Shown: in pieces, positions 7,802 through 17,450 of the stretch
Layout: each line of letters begins with the position of its first letter
How positions within the stretch are numbered: the first letter of the stretch is position 1
Assembly (NCBI RefSeq): GCF_008271695.1
Contig: NZ_VKKY01000002.1
Coordinates: forward strand, 1,240,001 to 1,304,000
Direction of reading: 5' to 3'
DNA from: Rufibacter hautae
Lineage (GTDB): Bacteria; Bacteroidota; Bacteroidia; Cytophagales; Hymenobacteraceae
Length of the DNA stretch: 64,000 bases
Translations under genes and position numbers: made by a program
Notes under the pieces: model-generated
What the model saw: only the letters and a program-made list of their open reading frames with translations
The model's database searches: none
Told to the model about the DNA's origin: nothing

Positions 7802-10800
7802 ATGGTGATAAAGAGACTCTTACAAATGACGGTGTTGGGCAGCGCGTTGTGTGCTTTACCGGCTACAGGCCAGGCACAAGGCACGCGGCTCCTGCGCCAG
7901 CCCACCCTTAGCGCGAACCATATCGCCTTTGTCTATGCCAATGACATTTGGGTAGCCGAACGCCAGGGCAACAACATCAATCTGGGCTTCGCCCGAAGGC
8001 TTACCTCAGATGAAGGCGCTGAAACGAACCCGCATTTTTCACCGGATGGGAAGTGGCTGGCCTTTACCGGCCAGTATGACGGCAATTCTGATGTGTATTT
8101 GGTTCCGGTAGAAGGTGGCCAACCCAAGCGCCTGACCTGGCACCCGGGCAGTGATGAGGTCACCGGCTGGACCCCAGACGGCAATTCGGTGCTGTTTGTC
8201 TCGGAGCGAGATGGGTACCCAACAGCTGATTCAAAGTTCTTCACCGTGTCCATAAATCAGGGCATGCCCGAGGCGTTGAAAATACCGCAGGCTTACAACG
8301 GAGAGTTGTCAGAAGACGGGCGGTTTGCGGCTTTCCAACCCATAGAGTTCTGGGACCCGGAATGGCGAAATTACCGCGGTGGCCAAGCCCAACCCATCTG
8401 GATTGTAGACCTGAAAAACTATGCGTTGCAGCAAACGCCCCAGGCCAATAAAGAGCGGCACACCAGCCCAGTGTGGCTTGACGGCATCGTCTACTTCTTG
8501 TCTGAACGGGATTATGCGAACAACATCTGGTCTTATAACCCGCAGACCAAAGAAGTAAAACAGCATACCTTTCATAAGCAGTTTGACACCAAGAACCTGG
8601 ATGCCGCCGCGGGCATGCTGGTCTACGAACAGGCGGGTTACCTGCATCTGCTCAACCCCAAGACCAACGAGACCAAGCAGCTCACCATTGAAGTCCGCGG
8701 CGACTTTGACTGGGCCCGTCCCAGGTGGGCAGATATTTTGCCTACGAAGTTAATCAATGCCTCTTTAAGCCCCGGCGGAAAGCGCGCTTTGTTTGAATCA
8801 AGGGGCGAGGTGTTCACTGTTCCCAAAGAAGAAGGCGATTGGCGGAACATCTCCCACTCTCCGGGGGCTGCGGACCGCTATCCTACCTGGTCCCCAGACG
8901 GTACCAAGATTGCCTGGTTCTCTGATGCCACCGGCGAATACCAGCTCATGATCGGGGACCAGGAAGGGCTTTCCAAGCCCCGCAGCATCGCCATTCCGAA
9001 TCCCACGTTCTTCTTCAAGCCGGAGTGGTCGCCTAACAACCAGTATGTAGCCTTCACCGATACCGATTACAACCTGTGGTACGTGGAAGTGGCCTCGGGC
9101 AAAGTGAAGAAAGCAGATACCGAAGGCTACGCCCACCCAGACAGAACCTTGAACCCGGTTTGGTCGCCCGACAGCAAGTGGCTGGCCTACACCCGCCTGC
9201 TGCAAAATCAGTTCAAGGTGGTGAAGGTGCACAACGTAGAAACAAACCAGAACTACCAACTCACCGATAAGATGGCCGATGCCCTTTCTCCGGTGTGGGA
9301 CGAGAGCGGCAAGTACCTGTATTTCCTGGCCAGCACCAACTACGGCCTGAACACCGGCTGGCTGGACATGAGCAGCTATGACCGTCCGGTTACCCGCAGC
9401 TTGTACATGATCGTGCTCTCTAAAGACACGCCTTCGCCGCTGCTGCCCCGCAGCGATGAAGAGGTAGCCCAGGCAGAGGAAACCCCACCTCAGAAACCTA
9501 CCACCGGCTTGCAGGATACGCCACCCCAAAACAGAAAAGCAGAACCTAGAACCAGAAGCGGGCAGAAAGGCGAAGCAAAGGTGGTGAAACCTACGGTGCA
9601 GGTGAAGATTGACATGGAGGGTCTGAGTCAGCGCATTATCCCCATCCAGGTACCGGAGCGCAATTACACTGCCCTCCTCGCAGGGCCTGAAGGCCAGGTC
9701 TTCTACCTGGAAACCGTGCCCAACCAGGAAGGAGAAAACCTGCATAAGTACAGCCTCAAAGAGGTGAAGTCCACTGAGTTCCTGACGAAGATCACAGACG
9801 CTTCCATTTCCTTTGATAGGAAGAATCTGCTGTACCGCAGCGGCAGTTTCTGGAGCATTGTGTCTACGGCGGCCGTTCCCAAAGCTGGCGAGGGCAAGTT
9901 GAAACTCACCGACCTCAAAGTGAAAGTAGACCCTGCCGCGGAATGGAAACAGATCTTTCGGGAAGGCTGGCGCTACCAGCGCGATTTCCTGTACGTGAAC
10001 AACGTGCACGGAGCACCCTGGAATAAAATCTATGAATGGTATAGCCCCTGGCTGGAGCACGTACGCCACCGCTCAGAGCTGCATTACTTAATAGATATTT
10101 TGGGCGGCGAAGTTTCCGTAGGTCACTCCTACACCTCAGGCGGCGACTTCCCCGAGGTGAAACGCGTACCCGTGGGCTTGTTAGGTGCCGACTATGAAGT
10201 AGACAAAGGGTTCTACCGCATCGGCAAGATCTACAATGGCGAAGCCTGGAACCCAGACATGCGGGCTCCGCTTCGGGCACCGGGCCTCAACATTAAGCAA
10301 GGCGACTATATTCTGGAAGTGAATGGCGTGCCGGTAAAAGCCCCCGAGAACCTCTACAAATTCTTTGAAGCTACCGCAGACCGCCAAACCGTGCTGCGCA
10401 TCAACAGCAAACCAACCTTGGAGGGGTCTCGCCTGGTGACCGTGGTGCCTGTTCCCAGCGAAGCCAACCTCCGCCGGATTGCCTGGGTTGAAGGAAACCG
10501 CCGCAAAGTAGACGAACTCTCGGGCGGCAAACTGGCCTATGTGTATGTGCCTAATACCGGGCAGGGCGGCTACACTTCCTTTAACCGGTACTACTTCGGG
10601 CAGCAGGACAAACAAGGTGCCATCATTGATGAACGCAACAACGGCGGAGGCTCCGCCGCCGACTACATGGTAGACATCATGGGCCGCGAGCTGCACGGCT
10701 ATTTCAACAGCAAAGTAGGTGACCACCGGCCTTTCACCACGCCTATGTCTGGCATCTGGGGACCAAAGGTGATGATTGTGAATGAAATGGCGGGTTCTGG

Positions 10801-11200
10801 CGGCGACTTGCTTCCGTTTTTGTTCCGGAAAATGCAAATCGGCCCCATTGTAGGCACCCGCACCTGGGGCGGCTTGGTGGGCACTTGGGACACCCCTCCT
10901 TTTATAGACGGCGGCCGCATGGTGGCCCCCCGCGGCGGATTTGTGGATGCTAACGGGAATTGGGCTGTGGAAGGCGAAGGCGTTGCGCCAGACATTGAGG
11001 TCCTGAACAAACCCGCCGACGTGATTGCCGGGAAAGACCCGCAGTTGGAGCGCGCCGTGGCCGAAGCCCTGGAACTTCTAAGAACCAAAGAGATAAAACT
11101 GAAGCCTGAACCAGCCGCCCCAGTTAGGTGGCGCCGACCAGAAGGCTGGGAAAAAGAAGCCGGTTCACTCTCCAAAGAAGTGGGTTCCTCTACTAAATAA
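7802..11200 (+). CDS. tricorn-type S41 peptidase, secreted
   Basis: A 1132-residue homologue of tricorn protease, which trims peptides. Residues 1-25 form a signal peptide ending AQA, so it is exported. Residues about 30-520 hold repeated Trp/Asp beta-propeller blades (FSPDGKWLAFTG, TPDGNSVLF, WSPDGTKIAWFS). Residues 540-605 are a charged Pro/Glu/Lys linker. A PDZ domain (LGADYEVDKGFYRIGKI to LEVNGVP) precedes the S41 core. NEMAGSGGDLLPF carries the probable nucleophile Ser999, and IDERNNGGGS is the neighbouring oxyanion strand. Length and order fit the bacterial tricorn family. It stands alone, with a terminator after it. Confidence 0.9.
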   Translation: MVIKRLLQMTVLGSALCALPATGQAQGTRLLRQPTLSANHIAFVYANDIWVAERQGNNINLGFARRLTSDEGAETNPHFSPDGKWLAFTGQYDGNSDVYLVPVEGGQPKRLTWHPGSDEVTGWTPDGNSVLFVSERDGYPTADSKFFTVSINQGMPEALKIPQAYNGELSEDGRFAAFQPIEFWDPEWRNYRGGQAQPIWIVDLKNYALQQTPQANKERHTSPVWLDGIVYFLSERDYANNIWSYNPQTKEVKQHTFHKQFDTKNLDAAAGMLVYEQAGYLHLLNPKTNETKQLTIEVRGDFDWARPRWADILPTKLINASLSPGGKRALFESRGEVFTVPKEEGDWRNISHSPGAADRYPTWSPDGTKIAWFSDATGEYQLMIGDQEGLSKPRSIAIPNPTFFFKPEWSPNNQYVAFTDTDYNLWYVEVASGKVKKADTEGYAHPDRTLNPVWSPDSKWLAYTRLLQNQFKVVKVHNVETNQNYQLTDKMADALSPVWDESGKYLYFLASTNYGLNTGWLDMSSYDRPVTRSLYMIVLSKDTPSPLLPRSDEEVAQAEETPPQKPTTGLQDTPPQNRKAEPRTRSGQKGEAKVVKPTVQVKIDMEGLSQRIIPIQVPERNYTALLAGPEGQVFYLETVPNQEGENLHKYSLKEVKSTEFLTKITDASISFDRKNLLYRSGSFWSIVSTAAVPKAGEGKLKLTDLKVKVDPAAEWKQIFREGWRYQRDFLYVNNVHGAPWNKIYEWYSPWLEHVRHRSELHYLIDILGGEVSVGHSYTSGGDFPEVKRVPVGLLGADYEVDKGFYRIGKIYNGEAWNPDMRAPLRAPGLNIKQGDYILEVNGVPVKAPENLYKFFEATADRQTVLRINSKPTLEGSRLVTVVPVPSEANLRRIAWVEGNRRKVDELSGGKLAYVYVPNTGQGGYTSFNRYYFGQQDKQGAIIDERNNGGGSAADYMVDIMGRELHGYFNSKVGDHRPFTTPMSGIWGPKVMIVNEMAGSGGDLLPFLFRKMQIGPIVGTRTWGGLVGTWDTPPFIDGGRMVAPRGGFVDANGNWAVEGEGVAPDIEVLNKPADVIAGKDPQLERAVAEALELLRTKEIKLKPEPAAPVRWRRPEGWEKEAGSLSKEVGSSTK

Positions 11201-11214
11201 GAATTGGTAACCAA

Positions 11215-11250
11215 AAAGCGGCTGTTCCTAATCGGGCAGCCGCTTTTGTC
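11215..11250 (+). terminator. Rho-independent terminator after the tricorn-type gene
   Basis: Ten-bp perfect stem (11215-11224 with 11237-11246) followed by TTTTGTCTTTT, 14 bases after the stop codon. The loop contains CCTAATCGGG, also found in the 1163-1222 hairpin. Confidence 0.85.
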
Positions 11251-11265
11251 TTTTCATTATAAGCC

Positions 11266-11300
11266 TTTTCAAGCCCTGATTTTAAAAAACACGTCTAAAG
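11266..11300. repeat. dispersed intergenic palindrome copy, degenerate
   Basis: TTTTCAAGCCCTGATTTT, AA, then AAAACACGTCTAAAG. The pairing is weaker than in other copies. Confidence 0.35.
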
Positions 11301-11377
11301 CAGACCTCAACAAATGGTACTTAAAACCTGCCTCAGAAGCCTTTTACTATTTAGGCGGTGGACCGCTTAGGAATCTG

Positions 11378-11385
11378 TATATTTG
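11378..11385 (+). promoter_or_regulatory. -7 promoter element TATATTTG
   Basis: A perfect match to the Bacteroidota TAnnTTTG element, giving a leader of about 80 bases before ychF. No TTG is visible at the -33 distance. Confidence 0.6.
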
Positions 11386-11471
11386 CACCCGCTTCTAAAA
11401 AATAGTCTTAGGATAGGCCAACAGACCAGAAGCAGATACATCAACCTTGATTTTAGACCAACCTTATCAAT

Positions 11472-12569
11472 ATGGGACTTCGTTGTGGAATAGTGGGTTT
11501 GCCAAACGTAGGTAAATCTACGCTGTTCAATGCCTTGTCAAATGCCAAAGCCGAATCGGCTAACTACCCTTTCTGTACCATTGAACCTAACGTGGGCGTG
11601 ATCACTGTGCCAGATGAGCGGTTAAAGGTGCTGGAAGAACTGGTGCACCCAGAGCGCGTGCTGCCTACCGTGATGGAGTTCGTAGACATTGCCGGTCTGG
11701 TAAAAGGTGCCAGCAAAGGCGAAGGCTTGGGCAACAAGTTCCTGGCCAACATCCGGGAAGTAGATGCCATCATCCACGTGATCCGCTGCTTCGATGATCC
11801 TAACATTGTGCACGTGGCCGGTGGCGTTGACCCTGTGTTTGACAAAGACGTGATTGACACCGAGCTTCAGCTGAAAGACCTGGAGTCTATTGACAAGAAG
11901 ATTGCCAAGGTAGAACGCACCGCCAAGTCTGGTGATGCCAAAGCCAAGAAAGAGTTTGCCAGCCTGCAGCGTTTCAAAGACCATCTGGAAAGTGGCAAGA
12001 ACGCCCGCTCTTTAGATTACTCTGAAGAAGACCTGGAAGCAATTGAAGATTTGCAATTGCTGACCATTAAGCCGGTAATCTATGTTGCCAACGTAGACGA
12101 GGAGTCTATCCAGACCGGGAACAAATTCCTGGATGCCTTGAAGGAGCACGTGAAGGATGAGAACGCCCAGGTGGTGGTCATTTCCGCGGCCATTGAAGAG
12201 CAGATTGCAGACTTCACCGAGCCAGAGGAAAAAGAGATGTTCCTGGCTGAGTACGGCTTAACCGAGTCTGGTCTGAACCAATTGATCAGAGCCTCTTACT
12301 CCTTGCTGGACCTGATCACCTACTTCACGGCTGGGCCCAAAGAAGTACGCGCCTGGACCATCCGCAAAGGCTGGAAGGCTCCGCAGGCGGCTGGTGTCAT
12401 CCACACAGACTTTGAGAAAGGCTTTATCCGGGCCGAGGTCATCAAACTGAAGGATTATGTAGAATATAAAACCGAAGGCAAGATCAAAGAGGCCGGTAAA
12501 ATGGCGCTGGAAGGAAAAGACTACGTGGTGCAAGACGGCGATATCATGCACTTTAGATTCAATGTGTAA
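11472..12569 (+). CDS. ychF: redox-regulated ATPase YchF
   Basis: A 365-residue Obg-family P-loop protein that binds the ribosome. GLPNVGKSTLFNAL (residues 8-21) is the P-loop and DIAGLVKGASKGEGLGNKF is the switch II region. In place of the NKxD guanine-recognition motif it has YVANVDEES, so NxxE, which explains why this family prefers ATP over GTP. A coiled-coil insertion (residues 130-180) and a C-terminal TGS domain (from about residue 280) complete the standard order. Length is exactly that of the family. It is transcribed alone between its own promoter and terminator. Confidence 0.97.
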   Translation: MGLRCGIVGLPNVGKSTLFNALSNAKAESANYPFCTIEPNVGVITVPDERLKVLEELVHPERVLPTVMEFVDIAGLVKGASKGEGLGNKFLANIREVDAIIHVIRCFDDPNIVHVAGGVDPVFDKDVIDTELQLKDLESIDKKIAKVERTAKSGDAKAKKEFASLQRFKDHLESGKNARSLDYSEEDLEAIEDLQLLTIKPVIYVANVDEESIQTGNKFLDALKEHVKDENAQVVVISAAIEEQIADFTEPEEKEMFLAEYGLTESGLNQLIRASYSLLDLITYFTAGPKEVRAWTIRKGWKAPQAAGVIHTDFEKGFIRAEVIKLKDYVEYKTEGKIKEAGKMALEGKDYVVQDGDIMHFRFNV

Positions 12570-12590
12570 TTGATTACTAGTACTTTATAG

Positions 12591-12619
12591 AAAAAGGGGA
12601 GCCGATGGCTCCCCTTTTT
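12591..12619 (+). terminator. Rho-independent terminator after ychF
   Basis: A perfect 13-bp stem (12591-12603 with 12607-12619), loop GAT, with the T-run formed by the 3' arm itself. Confidence 0.9.
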
Positions 12620-12846
12620 CATTTTACCGATTTGTATAAACCTACCCTCTTGGAAAGGCTCTCCTCAACGAAAGAAGCCTAATTTTTAGTATTGGAAGTA
12701 GAATAAAAATAACTTTTACAAAAATTAATCGTCTCATTATATGGGACTTACTAAATATTAGAATTCCTTTTTATTGATAAAAGGAAACATTTTGCCGTAA
12801 AACCTGTAAATATGTGCAGATTACTATATTACAACTCTCTAAAACT

Positions 12847-14340
12847 ATGAAAAAAACCTTACTTAAAGCTTCTGTACTCGGCGCGATGCTGCTGTCTATG
12901 GTTGCTCCATCGGAAACAATAGCGCAGTCTGCCGACAGACCTTGGGGCTTATCGCTCTACGGTAGCGCCAACCAGGCCCGGACAAACATGAGAAATGATA
13001 TCTGGGATATGAGCAATTCTTCATGGGGTGGTGGTTTAGGCATTAACCGGTACTTGTCGCCTTCTTTCGATGTGGCCTTGCAGTTGAACTATTTCAACCT
13101 GAAGCAAGATGCCAACAACGTAACCTACAACGTAACTGGTTTCGGGCCGGGCCGTTTTGACGACGAAGTTGGAACCGCTAACCTGGGTCTTAAACTGAAG
13201 TTGAACAACGGCAAGATCCTGAGCGAAACTGCTTTCCTGCAGCCTTACCTGATTGCCGGTATTGGTGCCCAGTACGCCAGCGTAGAAGCCTACCTGCCGG
13301 TAGCCAGACCAGGCGGAACCAATGAGTTCAAGTACGATGAAGGCATGCTGCGCATGAACTACATGGGTGGTGCCGGTATCGGTTTCAAAATCACCGAGGG
13401 TATCAGCATTTTTGCCCAGTCTACCCTCAACTACCCAAGCACTAACCTGCTGGACGGTATCTCTCCTGCTGGGTCAGATGAGCTGAACGACCGTTACCTG
13501 CAGCACCAATTCGGTCTTACCTTCGGTTTAGGCAAAGCCACTGATACAGACGGTGACGGTGTTTCTGACCGCCGCGACAAATGCCCAGACACTCCGGCTG
13601 GCGTGCAGGTAGACAAAACCGGTTGCCCGCTTGATGGCGATGGTGACGGTGTTCCAGATTACCAAGACAAATGTCCTACTGAAGCCGGTACTGCTGCTTT
13701 GGAAGGCTGCCCAGACAAAGACGGCGACGGTGTGCGTGACTCAGAAGATGAGTGCCCAGACCAAGCTGGTCCTGCTGCTACAAGAGGTTGCCCAGATGCA
13801 GACGGTGACGGTGTAGCTGACAAAAACGACACTTGCCCTAACACTCCTGCCGGAACTCGCGTTGACGCCAGCGGATGTCCAGTAGTAGTTGACCGTGACA
13901 ATGATGGTGTAAACGATGATGTTGACCGTTGCCCAGATGTTGCCGGTTCTGCCGCTAACATGGGTTGCCCAGGCTTAGATGTGGAAGACAGCACCTACAT
14001 GGCCCGCGTTCCTAAGATTGAGTTTGAGTTCAACAGAGCCGTTCTGAAGAGAACTTCTTACCCAACTCTGGACAGAATGTCAACCATGTTGTCTAAATAT
14101 CCGCACTACAACCTGCGTATCTCTGGCCACGCTGACCACATTGGTTCTAACGAGTACAACCAAGAGCTTTCTGTTCGCAGAGCAGACGCCGCTAAGTCTT
14201 ACTTGACAAACCAAAAAGGAGTAGCTTCTGACCGTATCATCACCGAAGGATTCGGCGAAGAGCGTCCGGTTGCCCCTAACACCACCAACGCCGGCCGTGC
14301 TAGAAACCGCCGCGCTGAGTTCCGCCTCTTCATCCAGTAA
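12847..14340 (+). CDS. OmpA-family protein with thrombospondin type 3 repeats
   Basis: A 497-residue outer-membrane protein. The start at ATG 12847 gives a signal peptide MKKTLLKASVLGAMLLS ending near AQS; an upstream in-frame start at 12814 is unlikely. Residues about 30-235 form an eight-strand-type beta-barrel. Residues about 238-395 hold six to seven calcium-binding thrombospondin type 3 repeats (DTDGDGVSDRRDKCPD, DGDGDGVPDYQDKCP and so on) forming a rigid spacer. The C-terminal OmpA domain (residues 400-497) carries GHADHIGSNEYNQELSVRRA, with the Asp and Arg that bind peptidoglycan diaminopimelate. It links outer membrane and cell wall. An AT-rich inverted repeat at 12764-12786 lies in the upstream region. 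Confidence 0.93.
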   Translation: MKKTLLKASVLGAMLLSMVAPSETIAQSADRPWGLSLYGSANQARTNMRNDIWDMSNSSWGGGLGINRYLSPSFDVALQLNYFNLKQDANNVTYNVTGFGPGRFDDEVGTANLGLKLKLNNGKILSETAFLQPYLIAGIGAQYASVEAYLPVARPGGTNEFKYDEGMLRMNYMGGAGIGFKITEGISIFAQSTLNYPSTNLLDGISPAGSDELNDRYLQHQFGLTFGLGKATDTDGDGVSDRRDKCPDTPAGVQVDKTGCPLDGDGDGVPDYQDKCPTEAGTAALEGCPDKDGDGVRDSEDECPDQAGPAATRGCPDADGDGVADKNDTCPNTPAGTRVDASGCPVVVDRDNDGVNDDVDRCPDVAGSAANMGCPGLDVEDSTYMARVPKIEFEFNRAVLKRTSYPTLDRMSTMLSKYPHYNLRISGHADHIGSNEYNQELSVRRADAAKSYLTNQKGVASDRIITEGFGEERPVAPNTTNAGRARNRRAEFRLFIQ

Positions 14341-14367
14341 TGGAAGAGTGGCTTGATTGAAAGCTAG

Positions 14368-14398
14368 AAAATGCCCAGCCGTTTGGCTGGGCATTTTT
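14368..14398 (+). terminator. Rho-independent terminator after the OmpA-family gene
   Basis: A 13-bp perfect stem (14368-14380 with 14385-14397), loop GTTT, ending in five T's. Confidence 0.9.
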
Positions 14399-14424
14399 AT
14401 TTTAGGCCTGATTTTTTGAAAACG

Positions 14425-14949
14425 ATGGAAAAAGAACAGAAACCAGAAGTCTGGCTGCGCGGTCCTCTTCCAGATGTACCCGCGCCGCTGCAACCAGTGG
14501 CCCATGCCCTGCTCCAGGCCCGGGAAGAAGTGCAGAGATACCTGGCCGGGTTCCCCGATCACCTGCTTTGGGAAATACCCGCAGGGGTGGCTTCGGTGGG
14601 CTTTCACCTGCAGCACCTTGCGGGAGTACTGGACCGTCTCTGCACCTATGCCCGCGGAGAGACCTTATCTGAGGCGGCCCTCGCTTACCTGAAATCAGAA
14701 GGAACTCCTCCACCAAACGGCACCACTACAGAAGATTTAAGGCTGATTTTCGATAAACAGGTAGAAAACACCTTGCAGCAACTGAAGCAAACAGGTCCTG
14801 AGACGCTAACCCAGTTCAGAGGCGTAGGTAGGGCGCAGCTACCGTCTACGGTAGGCGGGCTGCTCTTCCATGCCGCGGAGCACACGCAGCGCCACGTAGG
14901 CCAACTGCTGGTCACCACCAGAATCCTGCTGGCCGATGTGCTCCAATGA
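14425..14949 (+). CDS. DinB-like four-helix metalloprotein
   Basis: A 174-residue protein of the DinB/YfiT-like superfamily. The His triad that usually binds a divalent metal is present: GFHLQHLAGVLDRL near residue 55 and HAAEHTQRHVGQLL near residue 150. Four amphipathic helices are predicted. These proteins are often thiol-dependent transferases, but the function here is not known. I chose ATG 14425 because an earlier in-frame ATG lies inside the terminator hairpin of the gene before. The start is preceded directly by half of a dispersed palindrome (TTTTAGGCCTGATTTTTT). It is convergent with the DPP III gene and shares its terminator. Confidence 0.85.
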   Translation: MEKEQKPEVWLRGPLPDVPAPLQPVAHALLQAREEVQRYLAGFPDHLLWEIPAGVASVGFHLQHLAGVLDRLCTYARGETLSEAALAYLKSEGTPPPNGTTTEDLRLIFDKQVENTLQQLKQTGPETLTQFRGVGRAQLPSTVGGLLFHAAEHTQRHVGQLLVTTRILLADVLQ

Positions 14950-14983
14950 AAAAAAAGCTATTCATCCCGTTACCTAAGTCTAG

Positions 14984-15023
14984 AAACAGAAAATGCCTGA
15001 ACTGAGTCAGGCATTTTCTGTTT
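14984..15023. terminator. bidirectional terminator between convergent genes
   Basis: A perfect 17-bp stem (14984-15000 with 15007-15023), loop ACTGAG, with A/T-rich flanks on both sides that serve the DinB-like gene and the convergent peptidase gene. Confidence 0.9.
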
Positions 15024-15055
15024 ACGGGCCGTTTTGCTAAAACAAGGCCAAAACG
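15021..15055. repeat. dispersed intergenic palindrome copy
   Basis: TTTACGGGCCGTTTTG, CTA, then AAACAAGGCCAAAACGC, abutting the preceding terminator and ending five bases before the peptidase stop codon. Confidence 0.5.
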
Positions 15056-15059
15056 CAGG

Positions 15060-17210
15060 TTAGTTGTAGTGAGGCAGGACGTTGTATACCTCGCCGTACT
15101 CCAGCATTTGCTGCGTGAAGTTTTCTGGGTAAACCAGCAGCACGTCTACCACCTTTCCGTCTTTCACCACCGGGGTAAGTTTTGGCTGGATGAATCCTTG
15201 GTACGGGGCAATATTCAGTTTGCTGTACCGCTGCAGCACCTCTTGGTGCAGGGCTTTGTCTACGTTCACTCCGTAGGTCTCCACCAGGTTCTGGGCAGCT
15301 TTATAATCGCCTTCTGAGGTGATGCGCTGGGTCTCGCGCAGCAACTGCCCAAAAAGGTCCCGCAGCTTGGCGTAGTCGTTGATCTTGAAATAGGTTTTGC
15401 CCTGGCGGCTCACGCGCTCAATCACCTTGTCTTTCTTGCCTTTCTCGTACGCCCAGGCGGCCACCATTTGGCGGTTGCGCATATGGTCTTCCTCAATCTT
15501 CTCACCGGGCGCTAGGCGCGATAACTGCGTCATAAGCCCGTTGCGGATGTAGGCATCATACTCGGCTTTGCCCACCTCCAGAGAAGGCATCACGCCAATC
15601 TGCACCAGTTTGGGATCTAGCACATAATACAGGGCCACCAGATCGGCACGGCCTTCTTCCATGGTGCTGGCGTAGTTCTTCAGGGTCTGCTTGGGCGTTC
15701 CCACCCCGGGATTGATCTGCCCGGAGGCGTGGCCTATCACCTCGTGCATGTCGGTATGGAGGTCGCCGGCAAGCGAGGCGAACTTCTTGCCGCGATCGAT
15801 CTCTTCCTGGTTGAAGGCGAACTCGCTCAGGGCGCTGCCGCCCGTGTTGGCCGACTCAGTGTACGCGTGCACGATGTTGCCCAGGTTCACCGACTTGGAG
15901 CCGTGCTCTTTCCTGATCCAATTGGCGTTGGGCAGGTTGATCCCGATAGGCGTTGCTGGGGCCGCATCGCCGCTTTCTACCACCGTAGTGATAACTTTGG
16001 CCGTGATGCCTACCACGTTCTTTTTCTTGTGCTGCGGCAAGAGCGGCGAGTTGTCTTCAAACCACTGGGCCTGGTCGCCTATGGCTTTGATGCGTTTGGT
16101 CGCCTCCACGTCCTTGAAAGACACCACCGATTCAAAGGAGCCCTTAATCCCTAAAGGATCGTCGTAGACCTCAATAAACCCGTTCACCACGTCAATCTGC
16201 GAATCCACGTCCTTGACCCAGGCAATGTTGTACTCGTCAAACACCTTCAGGTCGCCGGTGCGGTAGAACTCGGCCAGTTTCTGCAAGGCCAGACGCTGCT
16301 GATCGTTCTCAGCTACGGTGACGGCTTTGTCCAGCCAGAACACAATGCGCTCAATGGCCGGCCCGTACATGCCGCCCACTTTCCAAGATTTCTCCACCAC
16401 CTGGCCGTTCTCTTTCACCACCTTGGAGTTGAGGCCGTGTGAAACTGGGCGCGGATCGTTCTTGTTGTCTTTTTTGGCGTAGAACGCCTCCACTTCTTTC
16501 TGGGTGAGGCCCTCGTAGAAATTTACCGCCGAGGTTTTGATCAGGTCCTGCCCGGCGGATTTGTTTACCTGCTTGGCATCCAGGTTTGGGTCGAACAAGA
16601 TGGGCGTGATCCATTTGATGAAGGTTTCCACGTTCTCGCCGGGCTGCAGGGGCAATTGATTTGCCGGCACCTTCCGGATTGAGGCGGCCAGGAACTCCTG
16701 GCTGAACTCAGGCATGATCTTGTTGGCCGAGTAATGGTGGTGGATGCCGTTGGAGAACCACACACGCTTGGTATACTCCATGAACTTCTGCCAATCCACG
16801 GACGTGGAGCGGTCGCGCTTGTTCTGCACCAGGGCGTCCAGCGTGCGCCTGATGCGCAGATTGTGCTTGTAGTTCTGGTCATAGATGATGTCGCGGCCAG
16901 AGAGGGCGGCTTCATAGAGGTAATACAGCAACTCCTTCTGTTTGGCGGTCAGGTTCTCAAAACCTGGCACGCGATAGCGCAGGATACGCAGATCAGCAAA
17001 CTGCTCAGAAACGTAATTGAAGGCAGTATCCTCCACTATGACCTGGGGCGGGGAAGTGCGGGAGATGGGACCGATTTCCTGGTTTTTGACGATGCTGGAT
17101 TCACCGGGCATCATGGCCGGAGAGGAAGCTGCCGTGGTTTTCTTGCCGCAACTACCGGCCAGCAAAGAGGCCAGCAGCAGCGCCGATGCGGCTATGGGGG
17201 TTTTCTTCAT
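15060..17210 (-). CDS. dipeptidyl-peptidase III family lipoprotein (M49)
   Basis: A 716-residue zinc peptidase that removes dipeptides from peptide N-termini. MKKTPIAASALLLASLLAGSC is a lipoprotein signal with the lipobox Cys at about 21, so it is membrane anchored and faces the periplasm or outside. The M49 zinc motif is HEVIGH (His489 to His494), a variant of HELLGH, followed by EEGRAD with the third ligand Glu. The central region WIRKEHGSKSVNLGNI is typical of the bacterial branch. Length is normal for the family. Single gene, convergent with the DinB-like gene; the 240 bases upstream hold nothing clear apart from possible promoter sequence. Confidence 0.9.
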   Translation of the reverse strand: MKKTPIAASALLLASLLAGSCGKKTTAASSPAMMPGESSIVKNQEIGPISRTSPPQVIVEDTAFNYVSEQFADLRILRYRVPGFENLTAKQKELLYYLYEAALSGRDIIYDQNYKHNLRIRRTLDALVQNKRDRSTSVDWQKFMEYTKRVWFSNGIHHHYSANKIMPEFSQEFLAASIRKVPANQLPLQPGENVETFIKWITPILFDPNLDAKQVNKSAGQDLIKTSAVNFYEGLTQKEVEAFYAKKDNKNDPRPVSHGLNSKVVKENGQVVEKSWKVGGMYGPAIERIVFWLDKAVTVAENDQQRLALQKLAEFYRTGDLKVFDEYNIAWVKDVDSQIDVVNGFIEVYDDPLGIKGSFESVVSFKDVEATKRIKAIGDQAQWFEDNSPLLPQHKKKNVVGITAKVITTVVESGDAAPATPIGINLPNANWIRKEHGSKSVNLGNIVHAYTESANTGGSALSEFAFNQEEIDRGKKFASLAGDLHTDMHEVIGHASGQINPGVGTPKQTLKNYASTMEEGRADLVALYYVLDPKLVQIGVMPSLEVGKAEYDAYIRNGLMTQLSRLAPGEKIEEDHMRNRQMVAAWAYEKGKKDKVIERVSRQGKTYFKINDYAKLRDLFGQLLRETQRITSEGDYKAAQNLVETYGVNVDKALHQEVLQRYSKLNIAPYQGFIQPKLTPVVKDGKVVDVLLVYPENFTQQMLEYGEVYNVLPHYN

Positions 17211-17450
17211 GTTATTTTCTAAGGTTTGATCCTTTAAAAGTAAGGAATTAGGAACTGGCAGGCAAAAACCGGTCCGGCTGGGCTATTTTCTTGACTCTTT
17301 CTAAGTTTTAGATCCACTTTTGAGAAATCCATCTCAAAACGTCAGCCTTAAGTTCCTTTGCGCAGAAAATGCTCCAAAAATCGAGAGAATGAAATACCTT
17401 TAAAAGCAAAAGAAACTGGCGGGAGCAATGACGACTGCCACACCCTCTAC

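Noticed and set aside
8798-10069. 423-codon open frame on the minus strand
   Set aside because: It lies fully inside the tricorn-type gene, is rich in Val, Gly and His as expected of the antisense of GC-rich codons, and has no recognisable domain.
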